From assembly GCF_019733355.1 (NCBI RefSeq), contig NZ_JAIHLQ010000023.1, positions 1-64,000 of the forward strand: 64,000 nt of DNA. Direction: 5' to 3'. Under the pieces are notes generated by a model. The model searched no databases. It saw nothing but the letters and a program-made list of their open reading frames with translations, and had not been told where the DNA came from. The position numbers were made by a program, and so were the translations under genes. Shown in pieces: positions 43,637 through 53,357 of this stretch (the first letter of the stretch is position 1; each line of letters opens with the position of its first letter). This DNA is from Pseudomonas baetica (GTDB lineage Bacteria; Pseudomonadota; Gammaproteobacteria; Pseudomonadales; Pseudomonadaceae).

Positions 43637-46600
43637 GTTTCTTGCTCCAGTGGGCAATGCTCTCGAGCAGCACCGATTCCTGATACGGCTTGCCGAGGTA
43701 GTCGTTGACGCCGATGGCCATGGCGCGGTCGCGGTGTTTCTGCCCCGTGCGTGAGGTGATCATGATGATCGGCAGGTGTTGCAGGCGTTCGTCGTGGCGC
43801 ACTTGGGTGGCGACTTCGAAGCCGTCCATGCGCGGCATTTCGATGTCGAGCAACATCAGGTCGGGCATGTGTTCTTCCAGCAGCAACATGGCATCGACCC
43901 CGTCCTTGGCGGTCAGCACATTCATGCCGTGACGTTCGAGCAAACGGCTGGTGACCTTGCGCACGGTGACCGAGTCGTCGACCACCATCACCAGCAGCGG
44001 TTTGTGCGGTTCGCTGTCGATGTCCGGCAGCGCCGGATGTCGCGCAACGCGCGCCTGCATCGCCCGGATCGGCGCCAGCAAATCAAGAATCAGCACCACC
44101 CGGCCATCGCCGAGAATCGTCGCGCCGGACACGCCCTGCACCGCCGCAAACTGCGGGCCGAGGCTCTTGACCACAATCTCGCGGGTACCGGCCATGGCGT
44201 CGACCAGCACGGCGACGCGGCGGTCGTTGCACTGCACCAGCAGCACCGGCAACGGCAAGCTCTGACCGATCAGTTTGGGGCGCGGCGCGGTTTTGAGCAG
44301 CTCGCCCAAATAGCACAATTCATAGCGTTGCCCGGCGTATTGATAGCTCGGCGGATCGTGGCGCAAATGCCCCTCCAGATCATTCGGCAATACGCGAACA
44401 ATGCCCTCGATGGTGTTCAGCGGTATCGCGTACTGGTCTTCAAAGCACTGCACCATCAGCGCACGGTTGACCGACACAGTGAACGGCAGGCGAATGCGGA
44501 AATGCACGCCCTGCCCAGGCACCGAGTCGATGCTCATGCTGCCGCCCAGTTGCCGGACTTCTTCGTGAACCACGTCCATGCCGACGCCGCGCCCGGAAAT
44601 CTGGGTGATTTTTTCGGCGGTGGAAAACCCCGGCTGGAGGATGAATTGCAACACGTCGCGGTCGCTGATCTCGGCCTGCGCGGCGAGCATGCCGCGCTTG
44701 ATCGCTTTGCGGCGCACGGCGTCCAGCGGCACCCCGGCGCCGTCGTCGCGGATGTCGAAAATGATGTCGCCGCCCTCGCGGGACAGGTCGAGGCGGATCT
44801 GCCCTTGCGCAGGTTTGCCCGCCGCCAACCGCACTTCGGCGGTTTCCAGCCCGTGGTCAACGGCGTTGCGCAGCATGTGTTCCAGCGGTGCGGCCATGCG
44901 CTCAAGCACGTTGCGATCCATCTCGCCTTCGGCGTTGCCAACGACGAACGCGACATCTTTGTTCAGCTCTTCGGCGACCTGGCGGACGATGCGTTTGAGG
45001 CGCGGCAACATCCGCTCGAACGGCACCATGCGCGAGCGCATCAGGCCTTCCTGTAATTCGGTGTTGATCCGCCCTTGCTGCTGCAGCAGGTTTTCCGCGT
45101 CCTGATTGCGTCGATCCAGCGTTTCCTTGAGATCGAGCAGGTCGGAGGCGGATTCGAACAGGGCCCGCGAAAGTTGCTGCAACTGCGAGTGACGGTCCAT
45201 TTCCAGCGGATCGAATTCTTCGTAACCGAGGCGCTCGGCGTCCACTTGCTGACGGCTAAGGATGCGTCCCTGGGTTTCGGTGTCGAGGCGGCGCAACTGA
45301 TCGCGCATGCGCTCGATGGTGGTTTCCATCTCGTTGAGCGCCACTTGCGCGTCGTTGACTTGCTGTTCGATGCGGCCCCGGAAAATCGAGGTTTCCCCGG
45401 CCAGGTTAACCAGATCGTCGAGCAGTTCGGCGGAGACCTTGACCATGTCCGCACCCGCGTCCGGGGCGGGCGCCGTGGTTTCGGTTTTAACCGCCAGAGG
45501 CAACAGCGGCGGCGTGTCGAGGCTCGCCGGGTGACTGAAATTCTGAATCGCATTGATCAGGCGATCCGCCGGCGGGCACGGTTGCCCGGCGCGCACAGCA
45601 TCGAGCATTTGCGCCAATCGGTCATGGCCGCGCTGCACCAGGGCGAACAGCTCGCCCGAGGTTTGCAGCGTGGCCGCCGAGACGCTTTCGTAAAGGTATT
45701 CCAGCTCATGAGCGAGGTCGCCGATGGGACCGATCTCGACCATCCGCGCGCCGCCCTTGAGGGTGTGCAGATCGCGCAGCAGGGTCTCGACTTCCTGACG
45801 ATTGCCCGGCTCGGCTTGCCAGCGCAGCAGCGCGGCGCCGGAGTTTTCGATGATGTCGAAACCTTCTTCGAGGAAGATTTCCAGCAGTTCCGGATCGTGC
45901 CCGGCGCTGTCGTGATCCGTCGTCGGCTGGTGTGTCTCGCTCAGCGACTGCCCCTGGCGCAGCTGTCGAATGGTTTCAATCAGCTCCTGCGCCGGGGTCA
46001 GCGACTGATGGTTTTGCAACTGATCAAGCAACTGAGCCAACCGGTCATGGCTCTTGTGCAGCAAGCGGTCCAAGGCTTCGTTATGGCTGTAGCGCCGATC
46101 GAGCAGCCCTTCATAAAGGCTTTCCAGTTCCTGAGCCAGATCGCCGATGGCCTCGACCTCAGCCATCCGCGCGCCGCCCTTTAGGGTGTGCAGGTCGCGT
46201 TGCAAGGACGACAGCGGCGCGGTGTTGTCAGGGTCTTTCAACCAGCGCTGCAAGGCCTGGCCGGAACTGTCGAGAATGTCCACCGCCTCTTCGAGGAAGA
46301 TCTCGACAATCTCGTCATCCGGCGCAGCAGACGCAGCGGTTTGTGACAGTTCGGCCGTCGCCGCACCCAGTTCGCGGATGCTCAGGCTGCGGCTGCCATC
46401 GCTGCGGATCAAGCCCATGGACGACGGGTCGAGACTCTCATCGAGCAGGTCATGCAAGGCACGAATCCGCTCAGGCTGCGGCGTGACTTCCTGACCGGCA
46501 GCCAGTTCGTCGAGCATGTTGATCAGCGCTTCGTGGGCGTTCTGCGCTTCCTGAAAAAACCTGTCACTGACCGCCAGGCTGCTTTCTTCGACGGCCCCAT

Positions 46601-49538
46601 AAAGGTCGAGCAAGGCTTCGCACAACACGTCGACCGGCAGCAGATCCGCCAGGTGCGCACCTTCGCCGAGGGTGGTCAGTTCGTCCAGCAACGCGCTGAG
46701 TTCCTGACGTTCGCCGGGGTGCTGCTGCCAGCGCTGCAAGAGGCTTTCGGCGTCGAGCAGGATGTCCATGCCCTGGGCGAGGAAATTGTTGATCAGTTGC
46801 GGGTCGCGCTTGACGCGCAGGCCGGTGTTCAGCGCATTGAGGATCGATTCCAGACGTTCGGCAAGCAGTGTTTCCGTGCGTTTGATCAGCGACTGAGCAC
46901 CGACAATCGGTGCCAGCGGATCGTGCTTTAGCTGACGCAGGCCGACCCGAAACAGGCCTTCGGCTTCAAGCAGCAATTCCACCTCATCAAGGTCCAGCGC
47001 CAGTTGATGGGCCTTGAATTCGCGAGCGAGTTTATCGAGCGGGGCGGCCAGTTCGGCAATCGGCGAAACACCGGCCATCGATGCACTGCCCTTGAGGGTG
47101 TGCAACGCGCGCTGCAACTCGTCGCTGGCTTGCAGCGGCACATGTTCGGCGGCTTGATCGAGGAAACGATTGAGGCTGACGAGATGGTTTTCGGCCTCGT
47201 TGCGAAAGATCTCCAGCAACAAGGGGTCGAGCGCCGCGACGTCATCGACGTCTTCGGCGGCCAGCGGCTCGTCACCCTTGGCCAGGGCGTGGGCGCGGGC
47301 GGCGAGTTGATCGACATCGCTGCGCTGGCGTTGACGTTGGGTGGCGAACTCGCTGATCAGCTCCGGCAGCAATAGCACGGTGTCGCCAAGCAGTTGCTGC
47401 ACGATCGAGCCGGGCTCGACGCTCTGTTCCAGCACGCGATTGAGCAGGTTTTCCATCGCCCACGCCAGCTCCCCGAGGATCAACGCACGCACCATGCGTC
47501 CGCTGCCCTTGAGGGTATGGAAGGCGCGGCGCAGTTCGCTCAGCGCGGCACGATCCTGCGGATTGGCCGTCCAGCGCGGCAGGTATTCGTGGAGGACTTC
47601 GAGGACTTCGTCGGTCTCTTCGAGGAACACTTCGCGCAGTTCATCGTCGACCGGTTCTTCATCCGCCGGCGGCGGCATCAGGCTGCCGGGGGTGATCAGT
47701 GCCGGTGGGTTGACCGCCGACACCGGGCTGGCCAGCACATCCGCCAGCGACTGGACGATGTGCGGGTCGTCGAGCGCCTGCATGTCTTGCATCACCAGCG
47801 CTTCGCTGGGGCTGAGCACATCGTCGAGCACCGGCACATGCTGTTCGTTGGGCTGCTCGTCGGGAAAGAAACCGAGGCTGGCGAGGGACTTTTGCGCGAC
47901 GTCCAACAGTTGCTCGCTCGGCGCCAGTGGGTCATCGCTCAAACGCTCAAGGTAATACTCAAGACTGGTAATGACGTCGGCGAGGTTGTCCAGTTGCTGC
48001 CAGCCCGGTTCGTGCGGATCGAGTAGCAGGTGTTCGCGGATAAAACCATTGCAGGCCTCAACCAGATTGGCCGCGCGACTGAGCGCAATCACCGCCAGCG
48101 CACCGCGCACCTGGGTCAGCAGCGCCGGCAGCGGCAGCAGATGCTGGCGATCCCAGTCGGCGTCGATGTAGTCGACGATCATGTCCTTGGCCTGTTGCAG
48201 GCAAATGCGCGCTTCCTTGATCACGATCTGGTGGATCTGCGTCAGGTCGGTGGTCGGCAGGCGCGAATCTTCCGGGCTTTGCGGCTCGACGGTTCCGACC
48301 ATGCCGGCCAGCGTTGCTTCGACATACAGCAGCGCCCCGGCGACGTCCATCAGGATGGCGTCGTTCGGCTCGCGCTGGCCTTGAGCGAGGCTGAGCACCA
48401 CCGCCAGTTGATCGATGATGACTTTGCGCGGCTGGCCGAAACCGAGCACCGCGAGGGTGTCGGCGATCTGCCGCAGCGGCGCCAGAAGCGTCTCCAGATC
48501 CGAGATGTGCTGACGGTCGCTGCGCACGAACAGGTCCAGGCGCTCCTTGACCCGCACCAGTTCTTCACACAACGCCGCCAGCACCGAGCGCATCGCGTCG
48601 CGGTCGGGGCCGGCCAGGCGCGTGCGCTCTTCGTCGACCATCGCGCTGTCGGGCAACGCGTCGTCCAGAGAGTAGTGATCTTTCATGGTCAGCATCTGCC
48701 CGGTGGGATGTTCGGCTTTGGCAATATAGAACAACAGGCTTTTGAGCAGCTCCGGCGGTGGCGGCTGGTTGAGGCCGGCCATGCCCTGTTCGAGCAGACG
48801 TTTGAGTTCCTTGTCAGCATCCTTGAGCAGGCTGCGCAGCGCCGGGCTGTTGGCGATCTCGCCTTGGCGCATGCCTTCGACCAAGGCTGATGCCACCTGC
48901 CACAAGGGGCTCAACGGCGCATTGCCGCTCAAGGCTTCGAGGCGGGTGAAGACCTTCGCCAGATAATCGAGGTGCGTCTGATCGTCCTGCTCGCGCAGCA
49001 AACCGACCAAGGCCATTTGCAGCATCTGGCGCCATTTACGCAGCATGTTTGGCAGTTCTGCCGGCGCCAGCAATGCCAGCGCTTCTGCGCTCAGGGGCGG
49101 CAGTTCGGGCAGTTGTGGGCTGAACAGGCTGGTTTCCGAAAGCAGGCTTTCGCCCCGGGCACTGCGCAAATCGTTGAGCAGCGGCAGCACCACCAACGGC
49201 AGATCGCGCCGAGCGTTCTGCACGCGATCAAGGTAGATCGGCAATTGCCCAAGGGCTTGCAGCAACAGGTGCAGGGCTTCGTCGCGATGGCTGACACGCT
49301 CGTGTTGCAGGGCTTCGACCAGTTGCTCCATTTCTTCGGCCAGCAGTGCCGCGCCATAGAACTCGACCATCTGCAGGCTGCCGTGGACCTGATGGATGTA
49401 ATCCAGGCACTCGTCCAGCCCAGGCGTCGCCTGCGGATCATCGAGCACGGTTTCAATGGCCTGATGCGCCTGTTTCAGCGTTTCGGCTATTTCGCCTTTG
49501 ACCCACTCGAGGGCCACATAGTCGTGGCGATCACCCAT
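43629..49538 (-). CDS. chpA: Hybrid chemosensory histidine kinase ChpA
   Basis: A 1969-residue CheA-type kinase of the type IV pilus Pil-Chp system. An N-terminal Hpt-like unit (HQVHGSLQMVEF, ~50) lacks the usual lysine. Four canonical Hpt domains with HTLKG lie near residues 674, 813, 1116 and 1258. A dimerisation helix, the ATPase domain (NAVDHGLE ~1558, GRGVGMDVVHEEV), a CheW domain and a C-terminal receiver (LLDIEMPRMDG ~1898) follow. P. aeruginosa ChpA is about 500 residues longer. ATG at 49538 has GGAG five bases upstream and starts 11 bases after pilJ. Confidence 0.95.
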   Translation of the reverse strand: MGDRHDYVALEWVKGEIAETLKQAHQAIETVLDDPQATPGLDECLDYIHQVHGSLQMVEFYGAALLAEEMEQLVEALQHERVSHRDEALHLLLQALGQLPIYLDRVQNARRDLPLVVLPLLNDLRSARGESLLSETSLFSPQLPELPPLSAEALALLAPAELPNMLRKWRQMLQMALVGLLREQDDQTHLDYLAKVFTRLEALSGNAPLSPLWQVASALVEGMRQGEIANSPALRSLLKDADKELKRLLEQGMAGLNQPPPPELLKSLLFYIAKAEHPTGQMLTMKDHYSLDDALPDSAMVDEERTRLAGPDRDAMRSVLAALCEELVRVKERLDLFVRSDRQHISDLETLLAPLRQIADTLAVLGFGQPRKVIIDQLAVVLSLAQGQREPNDAILMDVAGALLYVEATLAGMVGTVEPQSPEDSRLPTTDLTQIHQIVIKEARICLQQAKDMIVDYIDADWDRQHLLPLPALLTQVRGALAVIALSRAANLVEACNGFIREHLLLDPHEPGWQQLDNLADVITSLEYYLERLSDDPLAPSEQLLDVAQKSLASLGFFPDEQPNEQHVPVLDDVLSPSEALVMQDMQALDDPHIVQSLADVLASPVSAVNPPALITPGSLMPPPADEEPVDDELREVFLEETDEVLEVLHEYLPRWTANPQDRAALSELRRAFHTLKGSGRMVRALILGELAWAMENLLNRVLEQSVEPGSIVQQLLGDTVLLLPELISEFATQRQRQRSDVDQLAARAHALAKGDEPLAAEDVDDVAALDPLLLEIFRNEAENHLVSLNRFLDQAAEHVPLQASDELQRALHTLKGSASMAGVSPIAELAAPLDKLAREFKAHQLALDLDEVELLLEAEGLFRVGLRQLKHDPLAPIVGAQSLIKRTETLLAERLESILNALNTGLRVKRDPQLINNFLAQGMDILLDAESLLQRWQQHPGERQELSALLDELTTLGEGAHLADLLPVDVLCEALLDLYGAVEESSLAVSDRFFQEAQNAHEALINMLDELAAGQEVTPQPERIRALHDLLDESLDPSSMGLIRSDGSRSLSIRELGAATAELSQTAASAAPDDEIVEIFLEEAVDILDSSGQALQRWLKDPDNTAPLSSLQRDLHTLKGGARMAEVEAIGDLAQELESLYEGLLDRRYSHNEALDRLLHKSHDRLAQLLDQLQNHQSLTPAQELIETIRQLRQGQSLSETHQPTTDHDSAGHDPELLEIFLEEGFDIIENSGAALLRWQAEPGNRQEVETLLRDLHTLKGGARMVEIGPIGDLAHELEYLYESVSAATLQTSGELFALVQRGHDRLAQMLDAVRAGQPCPPADRLINAIQNFSHPASLDTPPLLPLAVKTETTAPAPDAGADMVKVSAELLDDLVNLAGETSIFRGRIEQQVNDAQVALNEMETTIERMRDQLRRLDTETQGRILSRQQVDAERLGYEEFDPLEMDRHSQLQQLSRALFESASDLLDLKETLDRRNQDAENLLQQQGRINTELQEGLMRSRMVPFERMLPRLKRIVRQVAEELNKDVAFVVGNAEGEMDRNVLERMAAPLEHMLRNAVDHGLETAEVRLAAGKPAQGQIRLDLSREGGDIIFDIRDDGAGVPLDAVRRKAIKRGMLAAQAEISDRDVLQFILQPGFSTAEKITQISGRGVGMDVVHEEVRQLGGSMSIDSVPGQGVHFRIRLPFTVSVNRALMVQCFEDQYAIPLNTIEGIVRVLPNDLEGHLRHDPPSYQYAGQRYELCYLGELLKTAPRPKLIGQSLPLPVLLVQCNDRRVAVLVDAMAGTREIVVKSLGPQFAAVQGVSGATILGDGRVVLILDLLAPIRAMQARVARHPALPDIDSEPHKPLLVMVVDDSVTVRKVTSRLLERHGMNVLTAKDGVDAMLLLEEHMPDLMLLDIEMPRMDGFEVATQVRHDERLQHLPIIMITSRTGQKHRDRAMAIGVNDYLGKPYQESVLLESIAHWSKKHA

Positions 49539-49549
49539 AGCAGCTCCAA

Positions 49550-51610
49550 TCACACTTTATCCGTCGCCGACGCGGAGGCCGCCGGCAAGGTGAAGCCGGA
49601 CACCGAGCGGCGCAACTGACTGGCCATTTTTGCCAGGTTGCCGATGCTCTCGGCGGTGGCCGTGGAGCCGGACGAGGTCTGCGAAGTGATCTGCTGGATC
49701 ACGTTCATCGTCAGCGAAATTTGCCCAGCCGATGACGTCTGCTGCTGCGCCGCATTGGAGATGCTCTGAATCAGCGCCGCGAGCGTCTTGGACACGCCTT
49801 CGATTTCTTCCAGGGCCACACCGGCATCCTGCGCCAGCCGTGCGCCGCGCACCACTTCGGTGGTGGTCTGCTCCATCGAGATCACCGCTTCGTTGGTGTC
49901 CGTCTGGATCGCCCGCACCAGGGTTTCGATCTGCCGGGTGGCGGCGGACGAGCGCTCGGCCAGCCGCTGCACTTCGTCGGCCACCACGGCAAAACCGCGT
50001 CCGGCATCACCGGCCATCGACGCCTGAATCGCGGCGTTGAGGGCCAGAATGTTGGTCTGATCGGCAATGTCGTCGATCAGGCTGACGATATCGCCGATCT
50101 CCTGCGAAGACTCGCCCAAGCGCTTGATGCGTTTAGCGGTGTCTTGAATCTGCTCGCGAATGTTGTCCATGCCGTGGATGGTGTTGTGCACCACCTCGTT
50201 GCCCTTGTTGGCGATCTCTACCGAGCGCTCGGCCACCGCCGACGATTCGGCGGCGTTGGCCGAGACCTGATCGATGGACTGGGCCATGTCGCTGATCGCG
50301 GTCGAGGCTTCGGAAATCTGCTGGGCCTGGTGTTCCGAAGCCTGGGCCAGGTGCATGGCGGTGGCCTGGGTTTCCTGCACCGCTGCGGCGACCTGGCCGG
50401 CGGTGAGGTTGATGGTTGCGACCAGATCGCGCAGTTGGTCGACGGAATAGTTGATCGAGTCGGCGATGGTGCCGGTGAAGTCTTCGGTTACCGAGGCGGT
50501 CACGGTCAGGTCGCCGTCGGCGAGGTCTTCGATTTCGTCGAGCAGTCGCATGATCGCGTTCTGGTTGCGCTCGTTTTTCTCGGCGGTCTCGCGCAGTTGG
50601 CGATTGGTTTCACGCACCATCACCAGGCCGATAAGGATGATCGAGGCCAGCGCCAGCAACCCCAGCACATAGCCACCGATGGTGTCGGTGTTGCGCCCGC
50701 CCGCCAGGTTTTCGAAACCGTTGGCCAGGTGCGAAGCTTCGTCGAGCAGGGTTTGCGACAGGTTGAAGATGTTGCTGGCCGACTCGCGAACCTTGAACAG
50801 TTCCGGCGAGGTTTCGAGGATTTCATCCACGGAGCCGGAGACGAACTGGAACAGTTCGGAAATTTCACTCAAGCGTGCACGGGCGTCGCGGTCTTCGACC
50901 TGGCTGATTTTCAGCGTCGGGTTGCCCTGAAGCATGCCGTTGAGTACCTGGCCGAAACGGGTGGCGTCGCGGCCAAAGGCATCAGCAGCTTGTTGGGAGT
51001 TCTCATCACCGGCAAGCACCGTGTTGACCGCGCCGAGGATGCGTTCGGCCAACAGCGATTGGCGCTGAGCCATCGCCACTTGGGCGGCCGGAGCGCCGCG
51101 CTGGAGGAGGATCTCGACGACTTTTTCGTATTCGATCTGCAACTGCGGCACGGTTTCGGCCAGGGTCGCGGCGACTTGATGCAGGGACAGTACGGTCTGT
51201 TCGCTGGAGAGAATGGCGTCGGTGTTTTTCAGCAGTCGCTCCCAGTCCAGTTGCACGGCGCGCATTTCCGGGCGCACGGCAGACGGCGCGGGTGGCAGGC
51301 CGGTGGCCGGGTCACCCTTTTTCAAATAACCCCAACGCTGGGCAAAATCATTGCGCGCATCACTGAGCAACTTGAACGCAGCCGCTTTGCCGGCAGCGGC
51401 TTCGGTGGCGTTCTTGGCGATACGCTGCGAGAGCACGCGCAGCTCACCGGCGTGGCCGATGTACTGTTTGTCGTGGTTCGCCTGGGTGTTGAGGTAGGCG
51501 AAGTTGGCGAACAGCAGCATGATGAACACGATCAGTGCGATGAACAGCACGACGATCTGCGAGCGACTGCGCGATCCTTCCGCCGACTTGCCTGTGTTTG
51601 CTTTTGTCAT
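49550..51610 (-). CDS. pilJ: Methyl-accepting chemoreceptor PilJ
   Basis: A 686-residue receptor of the Pil-Chp system. One transmembrane helix is at ~22-45 (IVVLFIALIVFIMLLFANFAYL) and a second near 310-330 (GGYVLGLLALASIILIGLVMV), bracketing a periplasmic region of about 260 residues with PilJ-type repeats. A HAMP segment and signalling coiled coil follow, with the tip EVQRLAERSSAATRQIETLVRAIQ. It senses pilus-related surface contact in P. aeruginosa. Here it is followed directly by chpA, with no pilK. Confidence 0.95.
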   Translation of the reverse strand: MTKANTGKSAEGSRSRSQIVVLFIALIVFIMLLFANFAYLNTQANHDKQYIGHAGELRVLSQRIAKNATEAAAGKAAAFKLLSDARNDFAQRWGYLKKGDPATGLPPAPSAVRPEMRAVQLDWERLLKNTDAILSSEQTVLSLHQVAATLAETVPQLQIEYEKVVEILLQRGAPAAQVAMAQRQSLLAERILGAVNTVLAGDENSQQAADAFGRDATRFGQVLNGMLQGNPTLKISQVEDRDARARLSEISELFQFVSGSVDEILETSPELFKVRESASNIFNLSQTLLDEASHLANGFENLAGGRNTDTIGGYVLGLLALASIILIGLVMVRETNRQLRETAEKNERNQNAIMRLLDEIEDLADGDLTVTASVTEDFTGTIADSINYSVDQLRDLVATINLTAGQVAAAVQETQATAMHLAQASEHQAQQISEASTAISDMAQSIDQVSANAAESSAVAERSVEIANKGNEVVHNTIHGMDNIREQIQDTAKRIKRLGESSQEIGDIVSLIDDIADQTNILALNAAIQASMAGDAGRGFAVVADEVQRLAERSSAATRQIETLVRAIQTDTNEAVISMEQTTTEVVRGARLAQDAGVALEEIEGVSKTLAALIQSISNAAQQQTSSAGQISLTMNVIQQITSQTSSGSTATAESIGNLAKMASQLRRSVSGFTLPAASASATDKV

Positions 51611-51642
51611 CGGTCCTCGCCTATGAAACCTGCCGCATTCAA

Positions 51643-51731
51643 TGTGGCAGCGGGCTTGCTCGCGAATGCGGTGGGTCAGCCAGCATCGAATTGAATGTCA
51701 GACCGTATTCGCGAGCAAGCCCGCTCCCACA
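51643..51731. repeat. Inverted REP pair inside the pil-chp cluster
   Basis: ATGTGGCAGCGGGCTTGCTCG (from 51642) faces CGAGCAAGCCCGCTCCCACA (to 51731) in the 141-base gap between pilI and pilJ. Its position inside an otherwise tight operon suggests it may affect pilJ-chpA expression relative to pilGHI. Confidence 0.8.
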
Positions 51732-51751
51732 TGGGATTTGTGGTGTTTCGA

Positions 51752-52291
51752 CTAAATTGCGACGCTCATGAACACCGGGGATTTTGCCAGCGAAAACAGG
51801 CTGAACACCCGCCAGTTCTGCTCGCGTCGGAAATACCCTTTGACGAACTCAGCCTTGGAGCCCTGCCGTTTACTGATCGAAATGGGCTCGAAGCTGTCCT
51901 GATCGAAGTGCTGCAAACCGAAGACCTCATCGACCATCAGCCCGGCAAACACCTCGCCATGCTCGACCACCAATACCCGCCGCTGTTTACGCAGTGGCGA
52001 CAGTTCATGTCCGAAGAAACCGCACAGGTCCATGACCGGCAACAAGCGCCCCCGCAGATTAGCGACCCCTTTGACCCACGGCTTGACCCCGGGCAACTGA
52101 GTGAAACGCGGTTCATGCAGCACTTCGCTGACTTCGCCCATCGGCGCCACATACCAGTGCTCGCCGAGGCGAAAGCCGATGCCGCTCCAGCGATCCTGGC
52201 GCGCCGGTTGCGACGGCAGGTCCGCCGCCAGCAAGCGGCAGCGCTGGTCGATCTGCCAGAGCAGTTCGAACGCGGTCAGCGATTCGCTCAT
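51752..52291 (-). CDS. pilI: CheW-like adaptor PilI
   Basis: A 179-residue CheW-domain protein coupling PilJ to ChpA. WSGIGFRLGEHWYVAPMGEVSEVLHEPRFTQLPGVKPWVKGVANLRGRLLPVMDLCGFFG is a textbook CheW core, including the VANLRGRLLPVMDL strand. It follows pilH by ten bases. Confidence 0.93.
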   Translation of the reverse strand: MSESLTAFELLWQIDQRCRLLAADLPSQPARQDRWSGIGFRLGEHWYVAPMGEVSEVLHEPRFTQLPGVKPWVKGVANLRGRLLPVMDLCGFFGHELSPLRKQRRVLVVEHGEVFAGLMVDEVFGLQHFDQDSFEPISISKRQGSKAEFVKGYFRREQNWRVFSLFSLAKSPVFMSVAI

Positions 52292-52301
52292 GGTTGCGCG
52301 A

Positions 52302-52667
52302 TCAGCCTTTGAGGACGTTGTTCAGGGTTTTGATCAGGGTCTCTTCGTCGACGGGTTTGGTCAGGTAGTCCCTGGCGCCCTGACGAGTGCCCCAGACCTT
52401 GTCGGTTTCCTGATCCTTGGTGGTGATGATGATCACCGGGATGTGGCTGGTATCGGCGTCCTTGGTCAACTGACGGGTCGCCTGAAAGCCGTTGAGGCCG
52501 GGCATGACGATGTCCATCAGTACCGCGTCAGGTTTTTCCTGACGGGCCAGCGCGACACCGTCGGCGCCGTTTTCGGCTTTCAGCACTTCGTGGCCGTGCT
52601 TTTCCAGCATGCCGGTCAGTTTGTACATTTCAGTCGGCGAATCATCGACGATCAGGATACGTGCCAT
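52302..52667 (-). CDS. pilH: CheY-like response regulator PilH
   Basis: A 121-residue single receiver domain. Asp52 in AVLMDIVMPGLNG is the phosphoacceptor, with acidic pair VDDS at 7-10 and the conserved Lys in YLTKPVDEE. In P. aeruginosa PilH counterbalances PilG, affecting pilus retraction and phosphate flow. ATG at 52667 gives the family start MARILIVDDSP; the longer open frame begins in the pilG-pilH gap. Confidence 0.94.
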   Translation of the reverse strand: MARILIVDDSPTEMYKLTGMLEKHGHEVLKAENGADGVALARQEKPDAVLMDIVMPGLNGFQATRQLTKDADTSHIPVIIITTKDQETDKVWGTRQGARDYLTKPVDEETLIKTLNNVLKG

Positions 52668-52727
52668 GGTCTTCCCCATTTTTCTTGTCGACATCCGGCC
52701 CGCTGGCCGAGCGTCACTGTGCGTGTC

Positions 52728-53132
52728 TTACTGCGGCAAAACAGCGGCGAAGCCCGGAACATGGGCCTGAATCGCGTTGAGCAGTTCTTCCTTGCTGAAA
52801 GGCTTGGTCAAAAATTGATCAGAACCGACAATCCGGCCCTTGGCCTTGTCGAACAACCCGTCCCTGGACGACAGCATGATCACCGGCGTTTCCTTGAACG
52901 CGCTGTTGTTCTTGATTAAAGCGCAGGTCTGATAACCATCCAGACGCGGCATCATGATGTCGACAAAAATGATTCCGGGATGGTTGTCGGCGATCTTCGC
53001 CAACGCGTCGAAACCGTCAATCGCCGTGATCACTTCGCAGCCGACATTTTTCAACAATGTTTCGGCGGTGCGACGAATCGTTTTGGAGTCGTCGATCACC
53101 ATGACCTTCAAGGCGCTGGACTGCTGTTCCAT
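52728..53132 (-). CDS. pilG: CheY-like response regulator PilG
   Basis: A 134-residue single receiver domain, first gene of the pil-chp cluster. Asp58 in IIFVDIMMPRLDG is the phosphoacceptor, the acidic pair lies in VIDDSKTIRRT, and the switch lysine in FLTKPFSKEEL. In P. aeruginosa phospho-PilG promotes PilB-driven extension and raises cAMP. It diverges from gshB across 225 bases that show nothing else I recognise. Confidence 0.94.
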   Translation of the reverse strand: MEQQSSALKVMVIDDSKTIRRTAETLLKNVGCEVITAIDGFDALAKIADNHPGIIFVDIMMPRLDGYQTCALIKNNSAFKETPVIMLSSRDGLFDKAKGRIVGSDQFLTKPFSKEELLNAIQAHVPGFAAVLPQ

Positions 53133-53357
53133 AAGGGGGCTCTACCGTCGCCTTTGCGAATCAAATTGTCCGTTTTGTGATGACTGATGGCCGGAAACCC
53201 TTGATGTTCAAGGGCCAGCACGGCATGGCAGCCTTTTTAGCACAGTCTCCAGATGCAATCTATCGACGGGTTTTTCCTTGACCGCAAACCCGCCCGGCGC
53301 CACTCTGGCGGCACTTTTTTCATACCGATCCGGTAGCCAATTTTCGAGGAAAACCCA

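Noticed and set aside
50144..51694. 516-codon open frame antisense to pilJ
   Set aside because: Shadow of the receptor gene; composition is biased and no family is recognisable.
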